DNA of 64,000 nt from Proteobacteria bacterium ST_bin11 (GCA_002083615.1 MSXO01000026.1:1-64000), one strand, 5' to 3'; counted from the first letter of the stretch, positions 45,405 through 54,912 are shown. Translations and numbers: made by a program. The notes: generated by a model not told the origin, from the sequence alone.

Positions 45405-48272
45405 TCAGGGTACGTCACCGCCATTGCCGTAGATCGTGTCATTGCCGGTGCCCCCTTCCAGGTAGTCATTGCCGTGATATTGCACGGCCAGACCGCTTTC
45501 CGGCGCGTCGCCCCACAAGGTGTCGTTGTCAGCGCCGCCGAGCAAGATATCCTCGTTGCCGTCGCCGACCAATACGTCGATACCCGCACCGCCGTCCAGA
45601 AAATCCTTGCCGTGCAGCGAAGACGGGGTGGTCGAATAAAACCCGGTGGCAACGGTGCCGTCGCCACGCATAAAATCATTGCCGCTACCGCCGATCAGCA
45701 GATCGTTGCCGCCGCTGCCGGTCAGATTATCGTTATCCGCTCCGCCGTCCAAATAATCATCGCCGTGCCCGCCAGTAATGCCGTCATTTCCGGCATCGCC
45801 GTAGACGACATCCGGGGTATTATCCAGCGTCAATGATCCGCCGCCACTTATAGTTTGGGTGTTGTTCACATTATTGTATACACCCCAAGTGCTACCTTGT
45901 ATCCATACCGTTTTGCCACTGGGCGGTTGCCAGATATCGTTAGGTCCAGTGCGTTGCGGCGCGCTTAGGCCGGTGGCACTGAGAATTTCGTCGTTGCCGG
46001 TTCCGCCGTGAATGGTGTCTGAGCCCGCCCCGCCGCCGATCAAATCGTCGCCGGCACCGCCGTCGATCCGGTCGTTTCCGCCTCGGCCATCCAGAGCGTC
46101 GTTGCCGCCCAAACCGTTGATAACGTCTTTGTCGTTGGCATTATGGTAATCGCCATAAATCACATCGTTGAAGTTTTCTTCGACAACGCCGTCAGTCAGC
46201 GTCCCGTCAGCCGACCAGGAGGTCGCCCCCCAATTGTAGGTTAATGAACCTGGAGAACCCGTAGTCGGTGCGCGCTGGTCGCCCAGGTAGGTGTAGTCCG
46301 CGCTGCCCGACCCCGCGCCGTCGCCCAGGGTAATTCCTAACTCGCCGGAGTGCCAGTTGAGGACTTTGACGACATCGCCCTTGCGCAGGATGTACAAGGT
46401 CTGAGCGCCGCCTTCCTCGGTTTGTACTTGGTAGCGGATTTTGTGATTATCGTCCTGCCAAGTGGCATCGCTGAACTTGAACCATTGGTTGGCATCGATA
46501 CCGGTTTGGCCCTTGGCCTGAATTCCGTCGAGTGTGATTTTACCCTGACCACCGATATCCAAAATAGTATCGATGCCGTCGCCAGCGACAAAGGCGTAAA
46601 TGTCGCTGCCGCTGCCGCCTTCCAGGTAGTCGTTGCCCTTGCCTCCCGTCATCAGGTCGTCACCGCCTCCACCATAGAGGTGGTCGCCTAAATTTCCTCC
46701 AGACAAATGATTGGACTGATTATCTCCGAAGCGAATTTGATTGCTGAACTCCACCTCGACGACGTCGTCGGTGGAAAACACTTGTTGTGTCGCCAAATCT
46801 TCAAAAGTCAGATTGCCGTCCCCGGGTGCAGTTTCGCTATCGCCGGTATTACGTGCCAGCGTCTGCTGCAACAGCGTGGCGCGATCGTTAAGCCACTGAT
46901 CGCTGAAGTAAGCCAATCCGCTGGCGCGTTGCGCATCGGTCAACGCCACATCCTGCAACCAGTCGGTATATAAGCCGCTATTCGCTCCGCCCAGGATCGC
47001 TTCAAATAGCGGGTCGTCACTGTGTAAGGCAAACGGGGTGAGGTAGTACAGGCTTAAAAACTTTCCAAAATCAACTCGCGCTTCACTGGTACTTGACGGC
47101 GGAGCGGTAATACTGACTCTGCCTATCAAGTCCTTAAAAACTTGATCGCTTATCAGTTGAAGAAGATTGTCGTGGTAATCAATCCGTGATGCCGGCTCGG
47201 GATCAGGGGTGCCATTAGATGTATCACCTACGACGGTCTCGACAATGTCACCACCTAAAATGGTCTTTCTTAAACCGTCAAGAAGACTTTCATACGAGGA
47301 ATCCATCTGATTACTAGCGTTTTTAATCAAATCATTTAACTGATCAATTGAGAAATTATTATCTAGCTTTGAAATGGCATCACCTAAAGCTAATAAATCG
47401 GTGAGCTTGTACATATAGTGATTATAGAACGCCCCATCAAGTGCAAGTGCTAAACCATCTTCTTGGTAAAGACCAACTCGTCCCCCAATTTGATTAAATC
47501 CTATAGGCCGCCAAACATTTGTTGTAAATTCAAAGCCGTTTTCACCAAAAAAATTAGTTTGTAAACCGCCATTAAAAGCAGGATCAAATATAAGGCCAGT
47601 CAAGTTGGATATATTTGCAAAGGCTTCATTAATATTAAGGAAATGCGCAGAGGTATTACCAAACCCAGCGCTGTTAAATGTCGATATTTGTCCAATAGAA
47701 ACATTACTTCCAAAAATACGTTCAAAACTAGTGGCAAGATACCCACCAAGGCTATGCCCATTGACTGAATCAATATGAGAGATATTGGTTAGATGGCCAG
47801 TACCTTGTACGTTTACACTGTTATCAATTTCAAAAAAATAATAACCTAATCCACCAGAAACCCTTAATTGTGTCACATGCTGGCCCACAGGGGTCGTTTC
47901 CCGTAACCACCAGTTAACCATTTCGGCAAGTTGGTCATAGGGCACCCCTAGTGCAGCTAGTCCAACGTCATCAACAAGATCGGCTCCATCGGCTGTGCCC
48001 CGCATGGAGAGAAAAACTTTACTGGCGTAATCTGTTCCGGCCTTGCCTTCCCAAACAACTGCTGAAAAGCTTTCGCTGGGAGCAATTTCCTGAGTCTTGA
48101 TGGTAAAATTTTGCGTGATGAACTCGGCAAGTGGTTGGGTAAGGCGTAGCGCTAACGCGTCAGTTAAATCTTGTCCTGTTAATAAAATATTGTCATTTCC
48201 TTTCAGATTAACATACGATGCATCGGCTAACAGTGCGTTAACAAAAGCAGAATTTAGGGCAGATATAGACAT
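45405..48272 (-). CDS. RTX lipase-like protein, N-terminal part, ends at a frameshift
   Basis: 955 residues. The first 400 form an alpha/beta-hydrolase of the lipase class 3 kind: VVWEGKAGTDYASKVFLSMRGT is the strand before the oxyanion region, and VNGHSLGGYLATSF holds the nucleophile Ser174 in GHSLGG. An inter-domain linker and a first RTX array (from about 520) follow. The frame ends in YGNGGDVP and a TGA at 45405, where the next repeat LIGGTGNDELYGG continues one frame over. The upstream membrane-protein gene ends 15 bases before the start. The enzyme activity on lipids is inferred from the motif only. Confidence 0.85.
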   Translation of the reverse strand: MSISALNSAFVNALLADASYVNLKGNDNILLTGQDLTDALALRLTQPLAEFITQNFTIKTQEIAPSESFSAVVWEGKAGTDYASKVFLSMRGTADGADLVDDVGLAALGVPYDQLAEMVNWWLRETTPVGQHVTQLRVSGGLGYYFFEIDNSVNVQGTGHLTNISHIDSVNGHSLGGYLATSFERIFGSNVSIGQISTFNSAGFGNTSAHFLNINEAFANISNLTGLIFDPAFNGGLQTNFFGENGFEFTTNVWRPIGFNQIGGRVGLYQEDGLALALDGAFYNHYMYKLTDLLALGDAISKLDNNFSIDQLNDLIKNASNQMDSSYESLLDGLRKTILGGDIVETVVGDTSNGTPDPEPASRIDYHDNLLQLISDQVFKDLIGRVSITAPPSSTSEARVDFGKFLSLYYLTPFALHSDDPLFEAILGGANSGLYTDWLQDVALTDAQRASGLAYFSDQWLNDRATLLQQTLARNTGDSETAPGDGNLTFEDLATQQVFSTDDVVEVEFSNQIRFGDNQSNHLSGGNLGDHLYGGGGDDLMTGGKGNDYLEGGSGSDIYAFVAGDGIDTILDIGGQGKITLDGIQAKGQTGIDANQWFKFSDATWQDDNHKIRYQVQTEEGGAQTLYILRKGDVVKVLNWHSGELGITLGDGAGSGSADYTYLGDQRAPTTGSPGSLTYNWGATSWSADGTLTDGVVEENFNDVIYGDYHNANDKDVINGLGGNDALDGRGGNDRIDGGAGDDLIGGGAGSDTIHGGTGNDEILSATGLSAPQRTGPNDIWQPPSGKTVWIQGSTWGVYNNVNNTQTISGGGSLTLDNTPDVVYGDAGNDGITGGHGDDYLDGGADNDNLTGSGGNDLLIGGSGNDFMRGDGTVATGFYSTTPSSLHGKDFLDGGAGIDVLVGDGNEDILLGGADNDTLWGDAPESGLAVQYHGNDYLEGGTGNDTIYGNGGDVP

Positions 48273-48286
48273 AATGTTGATTCCTG

Positions 48287-48847
48287 TTAATTTTCAACTT
48301 CTTTAAGCTGTAGTTTTTTCATTACATTTTCACCGTTATCCATTATTTCGTAGTTTTCAACGCATCCTTTCAGCAACAATGCGGGATAACCGCCACTGCT
48401 TACTGGTAACCCCAAAAAAGCTCTAGCGTGATAATTAAAATGTGGTTTTTTCAAAATCAATTGATTGGTTTTTGCATCAAGTACATATTTAACTGTATAC
48501 GAGACGTCAACACCTGGAAAAATGGTTTCTTCTAGGTGTTCAAATCTTAGATATATTTCTCTGTCAAATGCTTTTTTAGCATCCATATTTGGACCGAATT
48601 CATAGTCTTCACTGTGTTCACACAATTGTCTCCACTTTGGATATGCAATAATCTGATCTATAAGGGGTAATAAAAAAACCAAGGCAACGAACAAGCACCG
48701 TAATAGAAAATGCCCCGTTGTCGGCTGGCCTGTTTCATTATTTTTGGTAAACTTTGAGAACAACTTAATATTGCTCAGTTTTGCGCCAATCCATATCGCA
48801 ATGACAACCCAGATACATACGAAAACTATCAATCCAATTCCAATCAT
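48287..48847 (-). CDS. Small membrane protein of unknown function next to the RTX lipase
   Basis: 186 residues with two membrane segments (about 2-22 and 47-65) and a soluble C-terminal domain of about 115 residues (KWRQLCEHSEDYEFGPNMDAK, then DVSYTVKYVLDAKT). No signal peptide cleavage site or known domain is seen. It lies directly upstream of the RTX lipase gene and directly after a truncated copy of the RTX N-terminus, all on the same strand. The position and topology are like an immunity or chaperone-type partner of a secreted enzyme, but this is a guess from context only. Confidence 0.75.
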   Translation of the reverse strand: MIGIGLIVFVCIWVVIAIWIGAKLSNIKLFSKFTKNNETGQPTTGHFLLRCLFVALVFLLPLIDQIIAYPKWRQLCEHSEDYEFGPNMDAKKAFDREIYLRFEHLEETIFPGVDVSYTVKYVLDAKTNQLILKKPHFNYHARAFLGLPVSSGGYPALLLKGCVENYEIMDNGENVMKKLQLKEVEN

Positions 48848-49017
48848 TTATGCTGTCTCCGTATAACCCGTGCCAGCCTTGCCTTCCCACACAGCGACTG
48901 ATTCGCTTTATCCGTTTCTGGAATTAATAAATGACCAAATTCGTCAATTAAAAACGCCTCCGCCACCACTTGCAGTTGCATGTATTTCAGATAAGTCGTT
49001 ATTGTCGATGCAGTCAT
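48844..49017 (-). pseudogene. Truncated second copy of an RTX lipase N-terminus
   Basis: From ATG 49017, preceded by AGGAG, the frame encodes TASTITTYLKYMQLQVVAEA and stops at 48844. In another frame the last part reads ESVAVWEGKAGTGYTETA. This matches ESFSAVVWEGKAGTDYASK at residues 68-85 of the neighbouring RTX lipase, where GKAG lies near the oxyanion strand. It is therefore a frameshifted and cut-off N-terminal fragment of a related protein. The remaining coding sequence is only 57 residues. Confidence 0.6.
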
Positions 49018-49779
49018 TGAATTTCTCCTGAGTTGGGATGAAGTATTTTTACTACGAAGTCTCAATTGGAACGCCCAACTACTCTCAACCCCGGACATGA
49101 CCACCAAGGCCGTAGGGCACAATAACCAACGGGCATTGCGCCGTATTTTCAAACTATTCAAATTCATATCAATCTCAGTTATTCCCGTGATCGTCAAAAT
49201 GGTTACCGTTTCCTAAAAGACCTGAAGGCATCAAATCGATTTATCGTGCAAAAGGTTGGGTATACATACGGCAAGCACATTCCCTATTGATGATCGGTTC
49301 CATAAAATATAGCTAGAGGCTTAAGTGGGTTGCGGTTTTGTTTTATCAGGCCAGCCCGTTGGTGCCGATAACAATACGCGTTAGCGAATTATCAACGAAA
49401 GCTTTTTAGGCTACGCCTGTCCAAAAGTCCAATCAGCGACCATTTATTTAAAATATTTTTGAGGTGAATCACGATTTTTGGCCTAAGGAACCACTCTTGT
49501 GTGATTGGCTTTGCTTTTCTGTTTGGCTTTTTCGGTTAGGCATTTCCGTCGTAGCCCCAAACCTTAGGCATGTTGAATTCTAAGTAAGACGTTTTACCGA
49601 CTCGAATCCCTCAGCACGGAACATTAAATTCGTTGCACATGTCAGGATCGGGGCATGACTATCTAGGCTATAAAATCAGCAGCCAGTGAACTTGGGCTTG
49701 AAAAACATCCGGACATCACTCGTTATTTTGATAAAAATCCAGTACTACGCTTACCCTACAAGTTGAGTTGCTTGCTGGC
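49018..49779. other. Intergenic stretch between RTX fragment and glycosyltransferase remnant
   Basis: About 760 bases with no convincing gene. It contains AT-rich patches (49441-49470) and scattered short ORFs. A short open stretch (ELGLEKHPDITRYFDKNPV, near 49690-49745) has coding-like composition but no start or clear family. It should carry the promoter of the RTX operon near 49020-49200. Confidence 0.4.
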
Positions 49780-51003
49780 TTAACGAGCATGCGTTGCATT
49801 GACACTGCATGCCGGTGTTTTTAAGGTGTTGTCGATCAACTGGATGACATTATCTATAGTGTCACCAGGCGCGTAGCCGGCGTACTGTTGGGCAAACGCT
49901 TGTGCGGATTGCCGAAAACACGATTTTTTTAACAATGCTTCCAATAGCCCGGCGAAATCTTGTTCCTGACGGTTATTCCTGGCCGCTATCCCAGCGCCTA
50001 GCGCCTCGACGCGCAGGCCCATCAGAAATTGCTCCACATTTTGCGGAACCAGCAACAGCGGGACACCCGCCAACAGGCATTGACTCACGGTACCCGTACC
50101 GCCGGTCGTCACGACACAGTCTGTCATTTTAAAAAGCTGTTCGGTTTGGACGGGTTGAGTGAGGATGCATAAGTTTGGCGTGGCAAATGCCTGAATGTGG
50201 GCCGGCTTGATCCCAGGCGCAACCACAATGACTTCCGCCGAGAGTTTTGATAAGGCTTTAAGCAGATTTTCAAAACCAGGCGAGTCAGGCCGTAAATAGG
50301 CAAATACGTGTGGTTGATCGGTTAGGCACCAGGTAACGGGTTGACCTGTGGTAGCTGTAAATAAGGGGCCAACGTAATTTTCGCCTTCACGTGCACCATA
50401 ATGGTCTAACTCGGCGAAGGTTGCCAATACTTTGCGAGCGCCTTGGAATAAATCGGTGATGCGTTCGATAGCACCACCCTTTAAAAAGGTCGAAAGGGTA
50501 TTAAGCCGTTCCAGGACATAGTGTTCAGCTCGTAACAGCCGTTCCGTCGGGATGGTTTCCCACGGACGGATAGACGGCAGCGGTAAACAGTTGGGCGGTA
50601 TTTAAAAACCGGTGCCGATCGTGATGGCGGGCAAGCCGGTCAGACGGGCGGCAACTAGGGCAGTGGGGGCATGGTCTACGACCATGAGGTCGGCCTGGAA
50701 TAGCCGGATTAAACCAATCCAGCCCTGCACCAAGCCCAACAAAACCGCCGGGTCGGCATAGCCCGACGCAATCAGAATTTCAGCGTAGTTGACCGGGTGG
50801 GGTAGCCGCTTCTTATCGATGTTAATGGGCGCCTGAGTGTAAGCAAATCCCTCGAGCGTGAGCAGTTGGGCCGCCACGGCGGTGTCCCGGACTACAAAGA
50901 AGATTTGGTGTCCCTTTTGCCGCAGTTGCCGGGCTATCGGCAGTTGGCGGGTGATATGCCCTAGGTTACCTCCCAATTCCCAGGCGAACAGGATACGACT
51001 CAT
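49780..51003 (-). pseudogene. MGT-type glycosyltransferase broken by an in-frame TAA
   Basis: Read from ATG 51003 (RILFAWELGGNLGHITRQLP), the frame runs 133 codons to ITIGTGF and meets TAA at 50602-50604. The same frame continues without shift (IPPNCLPLPSIRPWETIPTE) to a stop at 49780, about 407 codons in total, the length of UGT/MGT family enzymes. The C-terminal half has the sugar-nucleotide loop VTTGGTGTVSQCLLAGVPLL and VPQNVEQFLMGLRVEALGAG. One nonsense change therefore separates two otherwise good halves. Substrate unknown; such enzymes glycosylate lipids, carotenoids or natural products. Confidence 0.78.
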
Positions 51004-51398
51004 CTCAGCTTTACCTACTCCGTCAAAATACTCATGGTCAAGAGGTGCATTCGTAGCTAAAGGCCCTATTGATGCCATAAAACTTGCATAGCCCGGCTAT
51101 ACCGGCGATGACGCTTGCACTATAAACGAGTTCGTGAAAATTGTGAGCCACCCGTCCCAATTCGCGAATAGGCAGATGGTTGTTAGGTTGAAAGCCTTAC
51201 TCCCATAACGCCTTAACCACAGACTTTTCCTTTGAAATCGGAGCTGAACCGTACATCCTTTCGCCAATGCGCCGGTCAGCTATTAAAATGCAATAATTTG
51301 CCGCACGCGAACGATTCGTTGGCCTGCGCGCGAGGACGAGTAGGTTTGGGTTTGAACTGATTTGGCTGACCCTAATGACTTTTACCTTGCGAACAAGC
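51004..51398. other. Intergenic stretch
   Basis: No ORF with family features, no repeat and no RNA gene recognised. It should hold the glycosyltransferase promoter. Confidence 0.4.
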
Positions 51399-51824
51399 TT
51401 ATCGCGGCTTGCGATTGAAGCACACCGCCATCGCTTGCACTAGCGTTCCCAGCGCCGCGCCTTTACTGGCAATTTTCAGCGAGGTGTGAGCGTCCAGACA
51501 GAAGCTGTATATATCGCTGCCTAGCACCATATCGATATCATCGCCGCGCGCCTGCAAATCCCGCAGCCGATGCAGCCTAGGCCGCAGTTGGTCGAGGCTG
51601 GTCATGTCGGCTTACGCCTCGGGCATGTTCAAATTGTGCGGAATCGCCTGGGCGTTTTGTGCGGCCAGCACCATAGTCTGCCGACAAAACGCTTCGGTCT
51701 TATCGCCCATCTCCAGAATACTGCGTCGCTGGTCGGGCGACAGCGACGCAAAGCCGGTGAAATGGGTTTCCAAGGTATTCAAAGCCGCATCGCTGAAAGT
51801 TAACGATAACAAATTCTGACTCAT
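51399..51824 (-). pseudogene. Small conserved hypothetical gene broken by an in-frame TAA
   Basis: From ATG 51824, SLTFSDAALNTLETHFTGFA then MGDKTEAFCRQTMVLAAQN reads to NLNMPEA and a TAA at 51612. The same frame continues ADMTSLDQLRPRLHRLRDLQ, then LGSDIYSFCLDAHTSLKIA, to a stop at 51399. I recall relatives in other proteobacteria as one protein of about 140 residues reading EAQAD at this point, which would make the TAA a CAA-to-TAA change. The function of the family is unknown. If the stop is real, the two halves are separate short ORFs of 70 and 68 residues. Confidence 0.65.
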
Positions 51825-52074
51825 CTCAATCTCCTGCAAAGTTGCCGAATTCGCGCACCAACCGCGCCGGTCCGCAGAGAAAAAGCGTAGGCTATTTTTC
51901 TGAAAAGGAGTGATTTTATATGTTAGAACCATACCATTGATTCCGGCAAAGTGCGTAGCCCAGGTGAACAGAAACCAAGATTGGGGAAAATTCCCATGGA
52001 TTGCCTTGCGTAGCCTTGATGCAGCGTTAGCTGAATCGAGGGGGTTGACCTTCGAATCCTCGATTACATTGAGG

Positions 52075-52986
52075 CTACTTGATTGCTTCCAGGGCTTTCA
52101 ATATGGCGTTACGGTAAACATTCTCTTCCGGCAGGGTTACGTTGTTGAACGCCTCCTGCACCTTGTACACCGTGGTGGTGTGAGATAGAACTTGCTTTAG
52201 CGGAAGCAATTCACTGCCGCCTCGCGCACCCTCAGTATCATGGCTATAAGCTAAGAAAGTAATTGACGCCGGCTGCAACGCGTAGCGTATCAAACTATCC
52301 TTTCCACCAAGCCTTTTGGCAATGCGTTCGAACACCTGCTCAGGGCAAACAAAGAACAGGCCTTTTTTGCATAATTCTTCGCGCTGTAAGACCTGGCCTT
52401 TGTAGATAAGCTGGGGCAGTATTCGCTTGGAGACGTTTTCCCAATTCAGGCCGGCAGTGGTCTTTTCAACGGTTCTGCCGGCTCTCAGCGCGGCAAAACC
52501 GTTACGGTAGTTTCCAGTGGTATCGATGGTTTGCACTTCGACTGCGGTAAACTCCTGCAAGCTGCCGTCCTCACCGAGCTTACCGAGCACCCAGTCGACA
52601 AAATAACCTCCGCTGCCAGACTTTTGCGGCAACCTGAGTTCACCGCCCCAACCCCTCCCGAAGACGGCTATACAGCTCTGACTGTTTTCTCGCGCATAGG
52701 CGACGGCCTCCCGTCCCGGCACTAGTGGCAGTTCCTGCTCGAAGGCTTTAAGCGATACATCTTTGAGTATCTGGTAATCGTCCGCATAAAGCCGGGTGGG
52801 GCAGCAGATGACCGGCTCCGATGTGATGGGCTTTATGGTGCAGACACCTGACACTACGCCATCATTAAAGGTTTTTTCACACTTTGTGCCGATAATGGGG
52901 CAGGTTTCTGTTTCTGCCGCCTCTAGGGCTGATTCAGAATTGTCATCCGTGCTGTATCCGAAGAATTCCCATATTTCCGCTGCCAT
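52075..52986 (-). CDS. NotI-family type II restriction endonuclease
   Basis: A 303-residue restriction enzyme. The N-terminal part matches NotI: IWEFFGYS, then Cys29, Cys36, Cys49 and Cys61/62, placed like the Cys4 iron site of NotI. The catalytic residues are Asp131 (YFVDW), Glu150 and Gln152 (EVQTID), the D...ExQ form used by NotI. Its start overlaps the methyltransferase stop by one base (TAATG), so methylation precedes cutting. NotI cuts GCGGCCGC, but the site of this enzyme cannot be read from sequence. Confidence 0.85.
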   Translation of the reverse strand: MAAEIWEFFGYSTDDNSESALEAAETETCPIIGTKCEKTFNDGVVSGVCTIKPITSEPVICCPTRLYADDYQILKDVSLKAFEQELPLVPGREAVAYARENSQSCIAVFGRGWGGELRLPQKSGSGGYFVDWVLGKLGEDGSLQEFTAVEVQTIDTTGNYRNGFAALRAGRTVEKTTAGLNWENVSKRILPQLIYKGQVLQREELCKKGLFFVCPEQVFERIAKRLGGKDSLIRYALQPASITFLAYSHDTEGARGGSELLPLKQVLSHTTTVYKVQEAFNNVTLPEENVYRNAILKALEAIK

Positions 52987-54239
52987 TAAATCGCCTTTTT
53001 CAAATCCCTTTGTCCTGCTCCTATCACAGCAACGAGGCTATGCCCGATTGCTGCCGCCAGCAGCGGCGGTACCGCGTTACCGACTTGTTCGTATTGTTCG
53101 ACACGCGATCCGGTGAAATGGAAAGTGTCGGGGAAGGTTTGGATGCGCGCTGCTTCACGGACGGTAAAGGCTCTGTCCTGGCTGTAGTGGAAATAAGCGC
53201 CCCAATGCGGATCACACTTGGTCAGAATAGTGGAGGCCATGCCATCTGGGTTTACCCTGCCATAGCGTTTGGTATGGTCCGAGCGACGGGCGCGCTGCAT
53301 ACCCTTAGGCAGCAAATCCATCGGAATATCGGTCCAGTTGCCGCCAGGCGGGATGTGGGACAGGCGGTCCAGGTTTATTTTGCTCAGTTTTGCCGCTTCA
53401 TGATTAACGACACCTTTAGAAGCGACGCGCATGGCTTTCTGGAAATTGTTCTGCGGTAATGTGCGGTATTGTTTAATTTCCTCCCCCGCTTCGCCGTTGG
53501 TTAATTCTGGAAGGTCGTCAATTGCGTCTTTTACGGAGATAAATCGCGGCAATTCGACTTCTCCAGGCAACGCCACAATATTGCGGCCATCGAAGGATGA
53601 GGTGAAATTGACCCGAATGGGCGCTTCGTAAGCGGGGACCGGAAAGGCATGTATCGCCTGCCCTTCGCGCAAGCCTATGATAATGGTCCGCCAGCGGGTT
53701 TGCGGCACACCGTAATGTGGCGCGTACAGAATACGCACTTCAGACTGGTAGCCATGATTTCCCAACTCTGTGAGGATTGCCTGCAGCGTCATACCGCCTT
53801 CGAAGGAGACCAGGCCTGGTACGTTTTCGATGAGTACTGCTCGTGGGTAGAATTCGTCTACGAACCGGAGGTAATCGCGAAATAGGTGATTTCTATCATC
53901 GTCATTGGAACGAACCGGGGCGTTGATTGAAAAACCCTGGCACGGCGGCCCGCCTGCTATGAGGTCCAGTTCCCCGCGCACGACTCCAAGATGCTGTCTG
54001 ACTTCTTTTGCATCGACGGCGCGAATGTCACGATGGTCGATTACGGTTTCTGGATGGTTTAAGGCGTAAGTTTCTGAGTAGCGGCGGACAATTTCATTGG
54101 CATACAGGGAATTGAAGCCGGCTTCTCGCAGGCCTTCAGATAACCCTCCAGCTCCCGCAAACAGATCAATTGCTGTGAATGCACCTCTGTCACTCGCGAG
54201 CGTTCTGGCGTTGGTTGTTTTGCTGGTTACTCCGATCAA
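52986..54239 (-). CDS. C5-cytosine DNA methyltransferase
   Basis: A 417-residue Dcm-type enzyme that protects host DNA from the coupled endonuclease. Motif I is DLFAGAGGLSEG, motif IV GGPPCQGFS with the catalytic Cys, motif VI ENVPGLVSF, motif VIII QTRWRTIIIG and motif X EQVGNAVPPLLA. The stretch between VIII and X is the target-recognition region. The start is a TTG at 54239, since no ATG precedes motif I. With the endonuclease it forms a complete type II restriction-modification pair in the accessory region. Confidence 0.95.
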   Translation of the reverse strand: MIGVTSKTTNARTLASDRGAFTAIDLFAGAGGLSEGLREAGFNSLYANEIVRRYSETYALNHPETVIDHRDIRAVDAKEVRQHLGVVRGELDLIAGGPPCQGFSINAPVRSNDDDRNHLFRDYLRFVDEFYPRAVLIENVPGLVSFEGGMTLQAILTELGNHGYQSEVRILYAPHYGVPQTRWRTIIIGLREGQAIHAFPVPAYEAPIRVNFTSSFDGRNIVALPGEVELPRFISVKDAIDDLPELTNGEAGEEIKQYRTLPQNNFQKAMRVASKGVVNHEAAKLSKINLDRLSHIPPGGNWTDIPMDLLPKGMQRARRSDHTKRYGRVNPDGMASTILTKCDPHWGAYFHYSQDRAFTVREAARIQTFPDTFHFTGSRVEQYEQVGNAVPPLLAAAIGHSLVAVIGAGQRDLKKAI

Positions 54240-54593
54240 TATCAGCCACCCGTTTAATAGCTAAGAAAAAACAAGTCAAGCAATCTACCACTGTGTTGGC
54301 TGTAATACTAGCCATTTGTCCGTTTCGCGAAAGAGAAACCATACCTCATCCTAGATGTATAGCGGGTTGAAGGGATGCATTTGCTATTACGCAAGTTTAT
54401 CGCACCTACATTTTGAATGACAGCTCATTGGCGTTTTACTGTCACCGCAAATTAAATCTTATCTGGCGACAATGGGTCGGGTGGCGGCCGTGAGATAAAC
54501 CGCCATCCAGCACTGACTTGAAACTAAAATCTGCTTCGAAATAACGCTATGTTTAGCGCAGTTCGCTGGAGCATTGAGTTAGGCGACTACTCA
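54240..54593. other. Intergenic stretch upstream of the restriction-modification genes
   Basis: Should hold the methyltransferase promoter. No gene or repeat found. It marks the right edge of the accessory region before core genes resume. Confidence 0.4.
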
Positions 54594-54622
54594 AAACCAA
54601 TGGAGTCTGACTCCATTGGTTT
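54594..54622 (-). terminator. Intrinsic terminator of the small Ala/Lys-rich protein gene
   Basis: A perfect 13-base-pair stem (AAACCAATGGAGT / ACTCCATTGGTTT) with a 3-base loop, followed on the minus strand by a further T (TTTTG), 11 bases past the stop at 54634. Confidence 0.85.
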
Positions 54623-54633
54623 CTACACACCAA

Positions 54634-54912
54634 TTATTTTCCCTTTGGTACCTCGGCAGGTGCCTTGTCCTCTGCGGGCACTACCGCCTCAGCCGGCATT
54701 TGTGCCTCAGCTGCCTTTTTTGCCTCTCTCTCCGCAGCCTTTTTTGCCAGCGCGGCCTTCTGATCAGCCGCCTGTCTCGCAGCTACCGACCCGGTTTCTG
54801 CCGCAGCCAATAACATTACTGTGTCTGCCTGGGTTGGCACTGGCGTTAACAGTACTGATAGCGTGCAAAGACATACCGCCAAGCTAATTTCTTTTGATTT
54901 AATACTCAACAT
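54634..54912 (-). CDS. Small exported Ala/Lys/Glu-rich protein
   Basis: 92 residues with a signal peptide ending at TQA near residue 30. The mature part is low complexity: QAADQKAALAKKAAEREAKK forms a helix, and a Pro-Ala-Glu tail follows. No known domain. The ATG at 54912 is preceded by GAGG at five bases; a GTG at 54918 is in frame. It has its own terminator and stands alone, so it is probably a single-gene unit of unknown role. Confidence 0.7.
   Translation of the reverse strand: MLSIKSKEISLAVCLCTLSVLLTPVPTQADTVMLLAAAETGSVAARQAADQKAALAKKAAEREAKKAAEAQMPAEAVVPAEDKAPAEVPKGK

Noticed and set aside
38284..46700. Tandem DNA repeats that could be taken for a CRISPR array
   Set aside because: The periodicity is that of 9-residue RTX protein repeats with an open reading frame; there are no uniform direct repeats with unique spacers and no cas genes.
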